Below are positions 7,633-8,411 of a stretch of DNA of 8,411 nucleotides, piece after piece. The translations under genes were made by a program, and so were the position numbers. The DNA is from CAUZEO01 sp963578625 (lineage in GTDB: Bacteria > Verrucomicrobiota > Kiritimatiellia > SLOV01). Below the pieces are notes generated by a model that worked only from the letters and a program-made list of their open reading frames with translations, was not told the DNA's origin and searched no databases. The stretch lies in assembly GCA_963578625.1 (NCBI GenBank), contig CAUZEO010000233.1, forward strand, positions 1 to 8,411, written 5' to 3'. Each line of letters starts with the position of its first letter. The stretch's first letter is position 1.

Positions 7633-7644
7633 TACATGTTCCTC
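7633..7644 (-). promoter_or_regulatory. Ribosome binding site deciding the GTG start of the C25 protease
   Basis: GAGGAA (plus-strand bases 7639-7644) lies six bases before GTG 7632 on the minus strand. The only nearby upstream ATGs (7638 and 7647) lead into TAG at 7632-7634. This supports GTG as the start rather than the internal ATG codons at residues 15 and 21, which would remove the basic stretch before the membrane segment. Confidence 0.6.
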
Positions 7645-7654
7645 ATTGTCCTTC

Positions 7655-7725
7655 GGCGCGACTCAACGCGCCCCTTGCTTGAGTGATTGTTAAGGGCCCG
7701 GCGCACCGCGAAGTGCGCCAAGCCC
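7655..7725 (-). repeat. Two strong GC-rich hairpins upstream of the protease gene
   Basis: The first hairpin is GGCGCG-actcaa-CGCGCC (7655-7672), a perfect six-base stem. The second is GGCGCAC-cgcgaa-GTGCGCC (7700-7719), a perfect seven-base stem extended, after a two-by-two internal loop, by GGGC/GCCC to 7694-7725. Read on the minus strand neither is followed by a T-run, so they are not classical terminators. They could be RNA-processing or stability elements, a transcription brake after the surface-protein stop at 7788, or incidental structure if this stretch was once coding. Confidence 0.4.
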
Positions 7726-7787
7726 CTGCCTCCCACATATCCCTCAACACACTTCGTAAGTATGACGTGCTCAAGAAGTTTGTAAAG

Positions 7788-8411
7788 TTACGATTTCCTG
7801 CATCTCGTGTTGGTCATGCCGTAGACTCCGCCGAAAGATCCGCCGTAGGAGGGGGTCATTTGACTGTTTATAAGGGTACGTTCACCGTGGACAGAATCGG
7901 GCCTGTAGACGTTAAATTCGAGGTTCTGGAACTCGACAGCGGTCACCCACTCGAGTTCCACAAGACCATCCGCAACCGGCGAACCGGTAAAGGTCACAAG
8001 AGACACAAACGTGGGTTCCTGGATGAATCCGAAATCAGGATCCTCTGGCGCATTGGAACCGCGTCCGTCGCGCGCATCCTCGGCAGTCCAGACACCTGTG
8101 ATCGTACGGGAGTCGCCGCAATCGGAAACTTCAGAATTGTTGAAGTCCAACCGAACAATGTTGCAGCAACCCATGGTGGTGGGTTCACCGGTTGCGAACG
8201 GCGAGCTATCCAGGCCGTCAAAACACTCCAGCGGTACGTCCACGGGCATTCGATAACGACCGGACAGGTAAGGCCTGCATCTATTCGGCGATCAAAGCCA
8301 CCGAGATTTACGACGATCGGATCAACCTGACCAACCAGGTCACCCGCTCCGGCTCCTCCCTCTGAACCCTCAACCACGGTAATCAGCATGGCGTTACCCG
8401 TCACGGTGTCC
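7788..8411 (-). pseudogene. Surface protein 3' part: SdrD-B-like repeat end plus C-terminal beta domain, frameshifted (5' end outside window)
   Basis: This is the downstream end of a gene entering from the right edge. From 8411 to about 8270 one frame reads DLVGQVDPIVVNLGG...RRIDAGL, the usual end of an SdrD-B-like repeat ('...G.TDP..L..G....DAGL'). From about 8270 the next frame continues with YLSGRYRMPVDVPLECFDG and then DPDFGFIQEPTFVSLVTF, LVELEWVTAVEFQNLEFNVYR, the adhesin-type C-terminal domain common in such proteins. The second frame has no start with a ribosome site (only ATG 8249) and has a stop at 8292-8294, so it is not an independent gene. A -1 shift near CTT/TAC (8270-8272) joins the two. 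The frame ends early at TAA 7788-7790, inside the domain. Likely a decayed or mis-sequenced secreted surface protein lying upstream of the C25 protease. Confidence 0.68.

Larger units (their letters stand above)
7632..7787 (-). other. Open in-frame continuation of the surface-protein gene beyond its TAA
   Basis: After TAA 7788-7790 the same frame stays open for 51 codons and ends with TAG at 7632-7634, which overlaps the protease GTG by one base (TAGTG). The first codons read LYKLLEHVIL. In adhesin C-terminal domains of this type, a 'YxLxE' strand is expected about 12-15 residues after the 'GGxY' strand; here Y-to-Y is 13 with the stop counted as a residue. This suggests the TAA interrupts an ancestral longer gene. 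The later, Arg-rich part is less protein-like. The alternative is a plain 155-base intergenic region containing two hairpins. Confidence 0.42.

Noticed and set aside
7683..8330. Plus-strand open frame of 215 codons over the damaged surface-protein gene
   Set aside because: The minus-strand frames show SdrD-B-like and adhesin-type patterns, while the plus-strand translation shows no domain and has no ribosome site.
7994..8404. Minus-strand frame read as one 136-residue protein
   Set aside because: Only its first part (to IDAGL) is protein-like. After about 8270 it becomes an Arg/Pro-rich out-of-frame translation, while the neighbouring frame carries the real domain.

Overview
The window looks like a piece of a PVC-group genome, most likely Verrucomicrobiota, Kiritimatiellota or Lentisphaerota. 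GC content is above half by eye. The lineage call rests on protein architecture, not on a marker gene: a secreted thioredoxin fused to an SHD1-type tail, a secreted protein with the Asp-rich 'DxDxDGMxDxWE...FGxLG...NxLxEYxAGTNP' module plus a 'LSW...YYDVSISHDL...FYRV' tail, a large gingipain-like C25 protease, and an SdrD-B-like surface protein. A WaaC-like heptosyltransferase indicates a Gram-negative envelope.

Layout. Positions 1-759 (minus) hold the first 253 codons of a family 9 glycosyltransferase that runs off the left edge. It is divergent from a secreted thioredoxin-SHD1 protein (plus, 892-1554). Five bases beyond that, convergently, ends a pyrB-argF pair (minus, pyrB 2493-3584 and argF 1560-2486, six bases apart). 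These are two paralogous transcarbamylases that both use carbamoyl phosphate, one for pyrimidine and one for arginine synthesis. Upstream of pyrB lies a 146-base gap rich in short inverted repeats. Next come two translationally coupled minus-strand genes: a 1025-residue membrane-anchored C25 cysteine protease (4555-7632) and a small secreted or lipoprotein PPC/Ca-binding-like protein (3731-4555), overlapping as TGATG.

The right end (7788-8411, minus) carries the 3' part of a surface-protein gene. It has an SdrD-B-like repeat end followed by an 'FVSLVTF...LEWVTAVEFQNLEFNVYR' C-terminal domain. It appears broken: the two halves are in different frames (shift near 8270), and a TAA at 7788-7790 cuts the C-terminal domain short. 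The same frame continues open past the TAA to a TAG that overlaps the GTG start of the protease gene (TAGTG).

All minus-strand genes from 8411 to 1560 are co-directional. The most interesting unit is the envelope cassette: damaged surface protein, C25 protease with an intact His/Cys dyad but no C-terminal sorting domain, and PPC protein. The housekeeping genes look ordinary except for unusual active-site motifs in ArgF and an N-terminal extension in PyrB. No tRNA, rRNA, CRISPR array, insertion sequence or phage gene was seen.
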